Below, one piece after another: positions 12,336-23,771 of a DNA stretch of 64,000 nt. A model generated the notes under the pieces. That model was not told the DNA's origin. It saw only the letters and a list, made by a program, of their open reading frames with translations, and did not search any database. Each line of letters begins with the position of its first letter. Position 1 is the stretch's first letter. The stretch is from contig KQ965761.1 of assembly GCA_001574975.1 (NCBI GenBank), forward strand, positions 86,027 to 150,026, read 5' to 3'. A program made the translations under genes and the position numbers. This stretch comes from Gonapodya prolifera JEL478 (Eukaryota; Monoblepharomycota; Monoblepharidomycetes; Monoblepharidales; Gonapodyaceae).

Positions 12336-13145
12336 CGTGTAGTGAACCCAACGAGTGTGTTTTCCCGTGCAAGGGTACGTAGAAGTTCCGTGGCTGCGCC
12401 ATTCGGGACAACGGATGCCCGTCCAGACGCCGGGAACAGATTCAATTCCGCGAGCTCAACTCTGTCTATTTTGGAGAGAAGACACGGTGAACTAAAGTCT
12501 TCAAAAGTATTCCACTGACTAGATTTGGATCATCACACTCGGACGCTTCGCTGCTGTCTTCTTGATCGCGATGGCTCACAACAAACGTAATTGGGAAACG
12601 AAACGCCTCAAGGCGCGATATTAGGGGAGTCTGGAGGGACAGCCCGGACCACTCCAGTAGAATCACACAAAACCACAACCACTTCCGTTGCCGACCCCTC
12701 ACAGTCGGACCCCTTGTCGCCCCACCCTGTGCCACCACCGTCAATGGCGTCCACGATCTCACGAGCCAGTGCGGACATGTCGTACAAGTGGGGTCAGGCG
12801 GGGGAGAACGGGGCGTCTCTGGCGACGACCATCTCGAGCCCTCATAGCACTGTTCGTTAGAGTTTATTCTGGGGTTGATTCGCAATACTTGACATGAACG
12901 GACTGGAGACATCATGTTTGGGCGCACGACGTAGAACTGAGTGTTGTTTGGGCTAGTGATTTTGTTGTGGAATATTATCACGGCTTGGTAGTTTCACATT
13001 TACTTCAAGGCGAGACTGCCTCCTGGTGGGGTGGGGGGAGGGGGGGTTGCATCAATAACTCGACCATGATGAGTACATGTAAAAGTGTTGCCATTATTCA
13101 CTTTTCGTGTTCTACATAAGTACAGTCGCGCCAGTCGTACGTAAC
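12336..13145. other. Intergenic with small ambiguous frames
   Basis: Two overlapping small frames exist: a plus-strand frame of 89 codons at 12591-12860 and a minus-strand frame of 56 codons from an ATG near 12780. Neither matches a family I know and they cannot both be real. A G-rich run lies at 13027-13047. Confidence 0.3.
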
Positions 13146-15315
13146 CTACACCTTCTCCGGCACACTCCCCGCTCGATCTGTCCATCCCCATAAGTACACA
13201 ACACACAACGCCACGACCCACGCTACGAACACGGAGGAGAGCGAGACGAGGAATGCAAGGTAGGAGGAAGCGTCGAGGGTTGAAAAGTGTATGAGTTCTT
13301 TTGGCAGTTGGCACGGTTCGGGAGGGGAGTGAGCGAAGGAGTTCGAGGGGCAGAGGCAAACATGTTACTGTGACACCGTGGATTGTCGAAAATAGACGAG
13401 AACGACTCACCAACAGCCTGATCGTGCGCCCCGGCCAGAAACACGCCGCCGGTCGTGAGCGCCCACAGTGCAAGGACGTCCAGTGCCAGCAGACTTCGTT
13501 GCCCCTGAGGTCCCTCAGTTCCCTTTCTTCCGTCGCTCATACCACCACCACCACCCGCGATAACCCACACCGCTCTCCCCACCCCCGCCGCCACAAGCGC
13601 TTGGCCGAACCATACGTGCAGTGACGCGCCCGAGGATAGGATCTGCGCGTCGTGCATGGTCATGTGCATGCCGATGAGGGCGATTGAGAGGGCGGGGAAG
13701 GGATTTGGGATGTGTGGTGGGTTGGAGGAACGGGAGCGGTGGGAGGAAAAGAGGGAGGGGAGGAGGAGCACGAGAACGGAGGGAAGGGATGACGTGAGCG
13801 TGAGAAGGGCGGAGGACTGTGGGTGGTGGGGAGAGGACGGAAGGGACGGAGGGGAGTGAAGCGACGAGTTATCAGAAGATGGAGAGTGTTTAGAGTGGAC
13901 CTCCATCCTGTCCCATCTCTATGTCTACGGGCGCCAAATTTGATCCCATTGCAAGACATACTCTTCTTCTTGACATTCGAGTCCCCCCCCCCCCCCCCCC
14001 CCAGCAGTTCCTCCCGAGGCTGTACCGTCGTTGGCACTGCTTCTTCCGACGCCGCCAATCGTCCCCCCCCCCCCCCCCCCCCCCCTCCCCCCAAAACCCT
14101 CGTACAAGACCCACCATATGCTGCTGCTGCATCTCGTCCAACTGGGGCCTCCACTCGGTGACGAGCTCGATGACTCCCATGGCGGTAAGCAGTACCGTTT
14201 CGACGATTTGCTCACGCCGGATCGACGCGGATGGCGTGAGTTGTGCACTGGAGTGTGCGATGTGCGATGGTGCAGAGGAGAAAAGGGAAAGAATGCGTCG
14301 CGAGAGCTCCCACGCGGCAAGCGAGACGAGGACGCCGCCTTTCGTGAAGTGGGCCTGAAGAAATAGATGTCACAGTGTGTCACGTCAGTAAACGGTGCGA
14401 AGGAAGGAATAGAAAGTGCAACGTCATCAGTCGAATACGTACCACACATTGTGGAAAGTAGTTCCCATCGTCCCAGAAGCACCATCTGCGCAGGGCAATG
14501 GCGCCAAGAGTGGATACAGCGATTGGGTATGTGAGGAGGGCGAGGGACGTGTAGTGTAGGACGCGGTCCATTTTGGTGAGCGGCCGCCGGGGGGTGAGGA
14601 TTGAAGGGGAGTGAAGTGTGCCAGAGGCTGTGTGAGTAGTGTCCGAGAGAGACATCGTATCGTCGTCGGTGTCATGGTCGTGGTCCGTCTCGGATGTGGG
14701 TGTTGATGGGTGCGATTCCATGAGCTGGACGTATCGGTGGTCGTCGTCTGATGTGACCTCAGCCTTGCCACCTCGACGAGCGACGACTCGGGCAGAAGCA
14801 GACCAAACGAAGACGAGAAAGATGAGGAGCCACGATGCGGGCGAGTGTGCGAGAACGGAGGAGTACCGGTCGGAGGTGCGTGCTGAGAGGGAAACGAGCG
14901 AGAGCAGAGTGACAAGCGGGAGGAGAATCAGAATCGGAGTGGGGACGCGTCGCGGGGAGAGTGCGAGTGATGCGGCTGCGAGTGGGAGAAATGCGTGGAG
15001 CGGAAATAGGTTTTGCACAGTGAGGAGTGGCTTCGGACAAAGGGAACGGAGAAACCTTACCGAGACCACACACAACCACAACCAAAACGCCCAACGCGGC
15101 GTGGACAAGGAGCGCGGGATCTTCCCAGGGGAGAACGGATCCGAAGAAGCTCTGCGGGTGGGGGGCGATTAAGTTCCGCGGAGGTGTGAAAAAGGTTCCG
15201 ACTGGGGGTGACGAGTTGCGAGAGGGCTCACGTGAGGATCGGACACCCAAGCGGGAGGAGCGGTGGCCCCCATGTGCATGTGGCCGTGTGCGTGTGGTGA
15301 GTCGGTGGCGTTCAT
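13146..15315 (-). CDS. His-rich N-terminus polytopic membrane protein
   Basis: The ATG at 15315 opens a His/Met-rich head (PHAHGHMHMG), followed by a first membrane span (LVHAALGVLVVVVCGL) and several more: LILLPLVTLLSLVSL, SWLLIFLVFVWSASA, LALLTYPIAVSTLGAIAL, VLVLLLPSLF and the last, FLLAFLVSLSSVFVAWVVAL, before a short tail ending EKV. A His/Asp-rich loop (about HDHDTDDD) lies mid-protein. The His/Met head and seven or more spans recall fungal YTP1-like or TMEM45-like membrane proteins, but I cannot assign a family. Introns are phased by GT-AG; the one at about 13920-14114 contains two poly-C tracts. Confidence 0.65.
13983..14085. repeat. Two poly-C tracts (20 and 23 bases) in one intron
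   Basis: Uninterrupted C runs at 13983-14002 and 14063-14085 on the plus strand (G on the coding strand) sit inside an intron of the membrane-protein gene. Between them lies ordinary sequence. Confidence 0.9.
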
Positions 15316-15890
15316 TGTGGTGACGTGGGAGCGAGGAGAGGTTGCGCCGTCTGCTCAGAGTTGGTTGCCAAAGAGGCGGACAGGAGCGATTCAGCCACTG
15401 ACGGCCACTCGTTCGACCCTCTTTGTCGTGTGATGTGGTGATGTGCGGGTCCCTTTTCACTGAGATCGGACCTTCCCCTCGTTTAATCCCGCTCGCCTAA
15501 ACCCTTTTTTACCACTGTTTTTTCTAAATTTGCAACGTGTCCACCCGACAGGAAAATTCCAGTTTACTCGACGAATCATTGTGGTCCAGACTCCGAGTGA
15601 CGGAGCAGCGAAACAGGGGCACCGATATCGGCAGAGCATGACGTTGCGAATGAGTAATTGTTCGAGTGGAACTTGTCAAGGTACCGAAATAAATGATCTT
15701 TTGGCGAGAGTAGTTGAGCGAAATGCTAGGTATTTGAATAGAAAAAGTCACGTAATTGAGTGGGCCGAAGGTGAAGGTGTTTTCAAATGTGCTGAGCTGA
15801 CATTGATTACGAAACTCTGCACACCAGACGCACACAGCAGAGATTGTGTCCCAAGACCGCTGGAGGGAATGCGAAGTCCGTCCATATTTA
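15316..15890. other. Promoter side and AT-richer intergenic DNA
   Basis: The first 150 bases are the upstream region of the minus-strand membrane-protein gene. Nothing further was recognised before the repeat field. Confidence 0.4.
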
Positions 15891-15891
15891 G

Positions 15892-17290
15892 GGCAGACCT
15901 CGCCACTCTCCGAAAATATCAAAACGTGGTGCTGGACGTCTGGCGAATGCGAGCGTCTTCACTGTGGTTTGCATTTCTTGCAAGACCCAAGTTGGGCGAG
16001 AGGATGAAGAGGGAAAATTATTTCAGTCAAAGCAAATGCAGGGGTATGATACAGCTTTCTACTCGTTATTTTTGGGAGTGCCCACCAGGCGACGTCACAT
16101 ACTTTTGACACCGAAACATCGCCAGAACCAATCCGCTAAAAAAAACCAAGACGCCGCAGTGCTGGACACAACGCATACAGTGGTGGCCTCTCTAAAACAA
16201 AGTTTGAAGTGGTGACACGTATGAGCGGAGTCCTTCTCTGAGAAGCTGGCTATTTGGTGTGCTTATCACTTTGAATTCAGGCGCCTTGAAGTAAAAGGAT
16301 TTTCTCTTGTTCTCATTGTTGTAGAGACTACAAGCTGACATCATCACTTTCACTTCTTCATGTTACAGTGAACTTTCCGAGTTCCGCCTTTGCTTCGGTC
16401 AAACAGTAAACGCAGGTGCATTCTTCTTTGTTCCAAGCTAAACGTCTCGTCACGCATCGCGTCACAACCGAAATCACACCTTATGATCATTGGAGCTAGC
16501 GTGAGCTCCATATATATATAGAGCGGACCTCGTCACTCTCCGAAAATGCGTGGAGTCGTAGTGGATGTCTGCCATCTTGCCGGCATGATCCACAGTTTGC
16601 GTTCCTCACAATTTGGGTTCGACTTCGGAGGCGACGTTAATTCACCTTTGACACGTCACATTGTAAGAACAAATTCTTTTACGGAAAACAAGTGAAAAAG
16701 CACCATGTGTTAGAGACAGTTCATACCACGGTGGCCTCTCCAAAAAAATACCCCCCGGCAAATTGAGGTCACAGATGAACGTAGACTTTGAAAGAAGAAG
16801 TATATTTCTTCTGGGTTTCTCTTTTGAAGTTCAGACGTCAACGCCACTGAGTGAAAAGATTTTCACTTGTTATCCTTCTTTTAGAGACTACCAGGTCACG
16901 TCACTTAACACTCTTAAAAATGAACGTTCACATAGGAAAACTGAAACCACTCTAAGAACACCGGTGAGGAGACAGCGCGGTGTTAGACACAACGGTAGTC
17001 TCTCCAAAATAACACGAATTGGTGTCACAGATGGATGTTGTCTTTATAAGGAGCCGACTATTTTAGTGTGGGCTTACTTGAACTTTTACACCTTTTTGGT
17101 AACAAGATCTCCGCTTGTTATCTTTGTTGCTACTAGAGATGACGTCGCTTCACTTATGATATGACAAGTGCAAGTGAGTGGTACACTAAGGTATGGACAT
17201 GATGTATACAGTGGTGGACGGTGGTCTTTCCAAATCTAAACGTGAATTGGTGTCAGCTGTCACAGATGAACGGTATTCTTCAAGCTGTCT
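15892..17290. repeat. Field of degenerate direct repeats
   Basis: Three kinds of box recur in order. One (GACCTCG-CACTCTCCGAAAAT) occurs at 15895 and 16526. A second (box around GTGGCCTCTCCAAAA followed by a GGTGTCACAGATGAACG-like part) occurs near 16178, 16727, 16984 and 17209. A third (AAGATTTTCACTTGTTATC then TAGAGACTAC) occurs near 16285, 16850 and 17125. Units are about 225-630 bases apart and clearly diverged. No open frame is shared. This looks like old duplicated non-coding DNA or decayed element ends of unknown family. Confidence 0.6.
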
Positions 17291-17715
17291 ATTCAGTATG
17301 TTTCACTTGGATTCAGCACTGAGGGACAAGAGCAAAGCCAAATATTTCATGGAGCTCAAACGAAATATCCAAAGTCTTTACGGCGTGTGACGGAAAGGGT
17401 GACATTCAAGTGACGTCAACTCAAACCTCGCAAGTTGTACCACACAAAACGACGCAACCATCGCTGAGCAGAACTTCAGCATTCTGGGCAAGCAGATATC
17501 CTGACGATGTCTCCACAAAAATGTTATGCGGGCGGCTGGCAAGGGCGTGGCGGGCGCCGGTGGCGTAGGTACTGTGGTGCGGTCACTATTGCGGTCAATG
17601 TTCTGGCTATTGGCGAGTTGCTAATATTTCTTCCGTTCCGAATTTGTGGTTACAGCAAGATTACGGCAGACACCGTTTAAACGATTGACCTGTCCCAATC
17701 CCTTCACCGACCACA
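17291..17715. other. Intergenic, nothing recognised
   Basis: No feature could be supported between the repeat field and the 3' end of the kinesin gene. Confidence 0.4.
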
Positions 17716-19293
17716 TCACGCAATTGTGATCTCCAATCCATCTGAAGGCCCTGGAAATGCACCATCTTTCAGTCCCCCCAGGACCGCCGCCCCAACGTTT
17801 TTCTGCTTCCGCTCCACCGGTCCTCCCCCTGTCATTCCACCCTTACGATCCTTCCCTCCCGCCGCCATCCTGCCATACTGCAACGAATTGGTCGTCCACT
17901 TTGCCATTTCCTTGCTCGGGGATACATTCACAATCATGACCGCCTTGTTCACTTTGCCTTCCCTCGGGCTCAGCACAGGTGCAAGAACGCGGGTCAGCGT
18001 ACTGTCCCTGAACGGAGGCTTTCCCTTTCCCGTGGCGAGAGCAGCGATGCACTGTCCTAGCGCCATGAGACTTTTGTTAATAAACATCGACTCTGCCTTC
18101 TCCTCCTTGTTTGTGGTGGAGGATATGTCGCGCTCGTCCTTATCTGCCCCAGCAAGATCGGCAAGTGTCACCTTCCCTCCGACCGAACGAGCCGCAGATG
18201 CGAGCACCCTCTTTTCGTAGGCTCGAACCTCCTCATGCTTGAGCTTTGCTTCATGCGCACGTTGTTTGACCTCCTCCACGGCTTTTGCTTCTGCTCGAAC
18301 ACGATCCATCCACTCCTCTGTTGTGATGGAATCGTCTCCATCGCACGAGGGCACCACCACGTGGTGATTCTGTTCGAACTTAAAAAGTCCCTTTGTCCAA
18401 AACCTAATCGACAGGTCTATCGCCTCCTTCCCGACGGGAACTTCCCTCGCCTCGGCCTCCGCAACAGCCTCACGCGCACTGATCAATTCTTGGCTCACAA
18501 TCTCAAGCTCCAACACACCATGTGACCGCGACGACCTGTCGTGCATCGAAGATGAGCCCGTGGCGCGATGCGCGAGTCCCTTTGCCAGCACCTCATCCAC
18601 GTCAGCTTCTGTCGCTACCACAACCGACCGCTGGTTCATGGCATATACACGCCCGTCCTCCATCACCTCCACACCGCCACGCACGCACAAGTCCCCTTCC
18701 GAATTTTCTCTCAGGTGGCACTCCCGCCGGTCGTGCAGGAGATCGTAGACTTTGCGGTTGTGCAACTCCACGAACCGCACGTGCAGTGACAAGCCTGGGT
18801 CCAGACGGCGTAGCAACGACCTTGTAATAAGAGAGTACAGCCCAGGCTCGTCACCGTACCCGAGTGTCGTGTGCGTTTTGCCCGTCCCTGTATGTCCGTA
18901 ACAAAACACAGATATTGCACCACCAGCAAGCGCCGCGCCCAACTTTTCCTCCACCGCCACAGAGAAAACCTCTTCATTCGTCGCTGTTGTTCCAAAAACA
19001 CCGCGGAATCCATCTATGGCCCCACGGGAAGTTTCCAAGGCAGCCACTGTCTGATCCCGCCCAATCTTTGTACCCGTCACCAGTCCGTTCATGACTTCAG
19101 ACCCCTCGGTAGGCAAAATGGGTCTCACGCGTGCGTAAACGTCCAGAAGTGCGTTGGGTGTGGCTTTGGCCGCAGGTTGGCGGACACCGATTGGTTCAGA
19201 CGGCGACTGCTGCGAGACAGCGCGCATGATGGACGTCACTTCCGCGATTTCGTGCTTGGAGAGGCGGGTAGAGCAAAGAGCGGGTCCGGACAT
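17716..19293 (-). CDS. Divergent kinesin-like motor protein
   Basis: A single exon encodes 525 residues that are nearly all motor domain. The P-loop GHTGTGKT is at residues 133-140, the switch I core DRSSRSH at 252-258 (the usual N is D), switch II DLAGAD at 379-384 (usual DLAGSE), and NKSLMALGQCI follows at 406-416. About 120 residues separate switch I from switch II, where kinesins usually have about 30; this insertion is helical and charged. There is no stalk or coiled-coil tail. Kinesins move along microtubules using ATP; the cargo or role here cannot be told. The ATG at 19291-19293 is the first in frame. Confidence 0.85.
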   Translation of the reverse strand: MSGPALCSTRLSKHEIAEVTSIMRAVSQQSPSEPIGVRQPAAKATPNALLDVYARVRPILPTEGSEVMNGLVTGTKIGRDQTVAALETSRGAIDGFRGVFGTTATNEEVFSVAVEEKLGAALAGGAISVFCYGHTGTGKTHTTLGYGDEPGLYSLITRSLLRRLDPGLSLHVRFVELHNRKVYDLLHDRRECHLRENSEGDLCVRGGVEVMEDGRVYAMNQRSVVVATEADVDEVLAKGLAHRATGSSSMHDRSSRSHGVLELEIVSQELISAREAVAEAEAREVPVGKEAIDLSIRFWTKGLFKFEQNHHVVVPSCDGDDSITTEEWMDRVRAEAKAVEEVKQRAHEAKLKHEEVRAYEKRVLASAARSVGGKVTLADLAGADKDERDISSTTNKEEKAESMFINKSLMALGQCIAALATGKGKPPFRDSTLTRVLAPVLSPREGKVNKAVMIVNVSPSKEMAKWTTNSLQYGRMAAGGKDRKGGMTGGGPVERKQKNVGAAVLGGLKDGAFPGPSDGLEITIA

Positions 19294-19454
19294 TTAAGTA
19301 TGTAAAGGTTCAATTCTTTGGTCACATTCTGATAGAGAGAAAGTTTCCATTTCTTGGAACCCATAACAAAAGTGTCGAATCCATCGCTTCAGGCCTTTCT
19401 GCGCCATCTTCATCGTCCTTTCTCGTCACCTTCTTGCGACCCGCTCCAACGCCG

Positions 19455-20669
19455 ATGTCGCTTAATGCACTCCCAAATGAAACCCTTCTCGCCATTTTTG
19501 AGCGTCTCCCGCCTCAATTCTTGCTCACGTCCATTGTTCGCATAGCCCGACGATACCGCCATCTTGTGGCGCAACTCTTTCGCCCCGATGGAAGGCCTGG
19601 TATCCTCTTCGACATCAAAATCCTTGGAAACGAACAAGTTTGGAAGCGCACGTTCGTCGGCTTTCGTGCCCAGATGCAGTTCTTTCCACGATTTGTCGTT
19701 TCTGCAGATGGGCGCCGTAATGTCGTGGGAACACTGGAAATCGGAATCGATCGTTTCCGGCACAATATGGATAAGATGGACTTCAGGGCACTGGCGAATC
19801 AGGTCGGAGCATTCGGACATATTTCCTTTGTCGACATCAACAAGATTGACGTTCACGTCATCAGGACAATGTTGTCCCCTCTGCGCATCGCCATCTGGAT
19901 CACAGACCCTGTTTGCAATCCTAAAGAGCTCGTGATCAACCACGAGCACGTGCGTGGTTTGCACGTGCAAACTAGATGCAAATCACTTCTCGGTGTGGAC
20001 GAAGTGAATGTCGTTACCACGATGGATGTCGCGGCACCAAATGGAAGTTTCGGTAGAGCGGATAGTAGTGGTTGGCCAAACCCTGGCAACTGATGCCTCT
20101 TCCCCAACGTTCAGTCACTTCAATTTTTCCAGTCTCCCACCCTTCAGATATCATACAATGTTGAACAGACGCTGCAGGCTGTGTATTGTTTGGCTGGAGG
20201 GAAGCCCACTTTGCTCCGTGAGGTCAATGAAAGCAGGAACACAATCTGGAGTGACTATTTCTATGCGATCCCGCGGCTGTCAGCTGCTCTTCCTACCTTG
20301 AAAAGGTTCAAGATTGGACAGCATATTCCCTGGGAGACACTGGCAGATGCTCGGAAGGCCGAGGAGTCAGCAGTTGCAAACAGCTTGCGGGAACTCGACC
20401 TTCACATACGATACCCCAGTCGCAAAATTGATATTGATGACAAATTTCTTCGTTCCATTGCCACATCTCTCTGCATCATGTTTCCACACATCCAAGTCCT
20501 GTACCTCCGCCTGTCTGTTCTGCATTACAGACAGACTATGCACCCTGCGGCGTTCGCAGCTTTCACAGCGAATCAGCTAGCGCACAGGGTAGTTTTCACC
20601 ATTGTTGAATCGAACAAAGGACGCGTGAGCTATTTGGATAGTCTTCTCAAGCGCAAAGTGACACGCTAG
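19455..20669 (+). CDS. F-box protein with one internal TGA
   Basis: The ATG at 19455 starts directly with an F-box (LNALPNETLLAIFERLP, residues 3-19, then VRIARRYRHLVAQLF). The frame runs 213 codons to a TGA at 20091-20093 and then stays open, in the same frame, to 20669, with LRR-like sequence immediately after the stop (LFPNVQSLQFFQSPTLQI). Either the TGA is removed by an intron (a possible GTGAAT donor near 20004 and TTCAG acceptor near 20114 keep phase) or the gene carries one recent nonsense change. F-box proteins recruit substrates to SCF ubiquitin ligases. The substrate region is not recognised. Confidence 0.65.
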
Positions 20670-22864
20670 TCGACACAGTTTGAGGCCACGATAATGGATG
20701 AATTGACAGTGCAGGGAGTGGAGATAGAGGTTGCGCGCTTTTACGCTTCAAGGCACGGACGGTAGGCGTCAAAAAAATTACAACGTGGGGTCCAAAGAGG
20801 TTCCCGACGTTCAGCTGGACTCGTCATAACTGAAATCATGCGTTGAGTGTATTTACAAATAAAGTTTTTTTGTTGTTAAATCGAAGCCGTCCCGTGTTTC
20901 TCCCGTGCTCAGTCAACCAATTATTGAACTGCCCACGGATTGCTTTTGAGGTCGAGCACAAGCTAATTTCTCTCGACCACCACCTTGGTCATAGTTTTTG
21001 TGCACTTGATGACTTACAAAACAAACTGTTTGAGACTAGTGTAAACTGCGTCCAATGGTTTTTTGGGGGCAGAATGTGCTCCAGCTGCTGCACGCAATCA
21101 AGTGTTGACGTCAATATTTTCCGAACTGCCGGACGCCCGGCCAGTTCTGCATTCATCCTTCATTTCAGTGCTTCACTCGCCATTCGGACATTACGTGAAA
21201 TAGTCAAGTGATTCGCTTTATTCCTCAAGGCGAAGGTTGTTGCAATTGTCGTGTGACAGTTTACTAAGGAAACTGTTCCTCGTTGCTGTGCAACTTTGTC
21301 CCGGACGACGAGGCATTATGTGTGCTACTCGGCACTCGCTCTTCTCTTCCCTCTCACAACGCTGGAACCATAAAAGGAGACTTCCCCAAACTGATGTAAC
21401 TTTTGCTCGGCACGACACACACGAAAAGTGACAGGGAAAACTCTGCTACCATCTGTACGTTGCGTGTCGCTACTCAAGAATTTGTGCATGAAGGCGTCAC
21501 GTGCGATTGCATCGCTCCTATTGCTGGTGCAAAAAGAACCCTTTGTCTCATTAGCCGAACCGCACACGAAAGAAGAGCATCATGGAACACACGGCGTGAC
21601 AATAGCGACATGCTGTTTGGAAGTGCAAGAGCGAATACTTGCTCTCTGAGGTCGTTCCTTCTTTTTCCTGCATCCCAAGTTCCGCTTTGTTTCGATTACC
21701 TTTTGTCTGAAATGTCCTGATCGCTGTCAAATTCGTGCAGCTGAAGACATGTTTATAAGCGGCGAATTGCTGATAATCTGTTGCGGCAACCCTGGTATAG
21801 TGGAAACTGAACAGCAGTCTCAATCCAAGTTTTGGATTCATGGACTGAGCAACGTACCACTATGCAACTGCTGAGATGACAGTGTCAGAGATAAACTACA
21901 CCAAAGCGTTCTGTGGTACGACTGTCCCCCTGGTCCCAAATGTTGATTTTGTGCACTACTAAGGTCCTGTAAATTAATGTTCCGACACCTCTGCAGGCTC
22001 CACAAACACGTGCAAGCGGTGGAATAGGTCCTTTCCGACGACAGGACAAGGGTGCATATACACGACAGCAATTGTTATCTCATCTTGAATTTTCTGGTTT
22101 TTAATCAAGCGGCAAGATTTGTGGAACTCTGGCCCAGAGGTCGCGTCTGATGTCAGTTTTCTTTCACCCCCAGTACCCCATGATGGAGACTTCTTGCTGC
22201 TTAGCGGAACACTTTAATTTGTTGTTTACGAAATTTGCACACATGGCCTGGTAAACGTCACATGCGAACGTAAAACTGTAGTATCAGTGCAATTCCAAAG
22301 CGTCCGCTGCTGTATACAGTACACAGGCTGCAAGAGGAACGGATAGATCGTATTTTACGACGTGGACAGATGCTGCGGTATATGAGATGGCAAATCCAGA
22401 GATGCGTACTCCACAAATGTTGATCTGCGACATCATGCTGTGAGAACTCAGAGATGCAGACTCAAACATAGAGGGGCTGTGGGTCGTTCACTGCATTTTT
22501 GACCAGCTGTTGGCGACTTGAGCACAAGAGTTGCTCCAATGTTGAGTCAAGAACAAAGGAGAGCTTCCAGGAGCGATCGTACCTCAATTCTGTGAGTGCG
22601 AGTACTGCAAGGAGAGAGGGCCTCGTTTTGGCGCAGACCGAAGACCGAAGATCAAAGTCATGGAGACATGACATGCACCAGCGTCGCGCACGAAGGGTTT
22701 TAGAGTGACGGGTACAGTTGTACTGGCATGTAAGAGAAGGTAGAAAACTAGCTGCAGACGCCAGAGATCAGCAAACAAGGAAATGTTAACGAAGTCGCAC
22801 AATAAGTCGCACAACGTTGCCGGGTGAAATATGCCTCCGAAATTCACCCAGCCCCCACACTCCA
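20670..22864. other. 2.2 kb intergenic, nothing recognised
   Basis: Only short frames (under 125 codons) with no family resemblance occur on either strand. I looked for tRNA A/B boxes and snRNA-like sequence and saw none. A weak match to part of the 15.9-17.3 kb repeat field occurs in inverted orientation near 21670. Confidence 0.4.
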
Positions 22865-23771
22865 ATGCTAAAACCCAAAGCCATCGCGGATCTTCTCTCG
22901 ACCGCAAACTCGGGAGGCGTGGAAGCAGCAATGTGCGTGTTCCTGGTCGCAGTTGAGAGCGTCGGTTTCCCGTTTACCATCAACACGTCTCAACGAACCC
23001 CCCGCGCCCATAATCGACTTCTCGCCCTCATTGCACCATCGCCGAATCGTGCCTCGTGCTCCCCGCGCGTGCATCCGACCCGATCCCGGTGCCATCACAC
23101 CCTCCCCACCCACCCGAACTGCAGCCTCTTCACTGCAGACGGATCCCCCATCTCGGCCTCAATCCACGCCTCGCCGACGCTCCCCCTCCTCACAAACCCC
23201 GCCGCATTTCCCTCCTCCTCCTCCTCCTCTTCCTCCGACGGCCACGACGTCCCGGGTTCCCCACACCCATCCACCACCCACGGGAGCCCCTCCTCCGTAC
23301 CCACTCGCATCGCGCACGCCCGCGCCGCAAAGACTCTGTCGGCGATCCTCTCCAACGTGTGGTTCTTGTACGAGAAAAACGCGCGTCTCGTGGACGGGTC
23401 CGTCGCATCCTCCTCTGCTGCTCCTCCGGGCTCAGACGACGATCCGTCCACGTCCTCCCCCTCGGGTGCTAAGCGCCCCGGTCTCACTGGCGAGCTCCGC
23501 ACCGTATTCGTGGACGTGGAAGACGGGAAACTGGCCGTCGGGAGGACCGGCGGTGGCATGGTCGTCGGTGTAGTCGGCAGGAAGGAGGTCGGGTGGGGGA
23601 TGATGCGGATGAAGGTGCGTTTGGGGGCTGGGGGCGTTGTGTGCTGGTCTATGACTGACGTGATCGTCTTGCTTGGTGCGGTTCAATCTTCGTGGGTGAT
23701 TGTACCATCACACAAAGTTGGACTCTCTGTGTGCCCAGTTGGAGGAAGTACTGAGTGGGATTCCCGTATGA
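22865..23771 (+). CDS. Ragulator subunit LAMTOR2 (Roadblock/LC7 domain)
   Basis: Three exons (22865-22932, 23125-23614, 23718-23771) give 203 residues. The start MLKPKAIADLLSTANSGGV matches animal LAMTOR2 closely, then LFTADGSPIS, the helix AKTLSAILSNVWFLYEKN, the strand pair LRTVFVDVEDGKLAV and GMMRMK, and the last helix LDSLCAQLEEVLSG. LAMTOR2 is about 125 residues; the extra length comes from two low-complexity insertions, one Ser-rich (before the first long helix) and one Ser/Asp/Pro-rich (between that helix and the last strands). The Ragulator complex tethers Rag GTPases to the vacuole/lysosome for TORC1 nutrient signalling. Placement of introns is inferred from phase and family alignment. 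Confidence 0.88.

Noticed and set aside
13823-14485. Proline- or glycine-rich frames over the poly-C tracts
   Set aside because: They are translations of homopolymers inside an intron of the minus-strand membrane-protein gene.
15892-17290. CRISPR-like array
   Set aside because: Boxes are diverged and irregularly spaced, there are no unique equal-length spacers, and the genome is eukaryotic.
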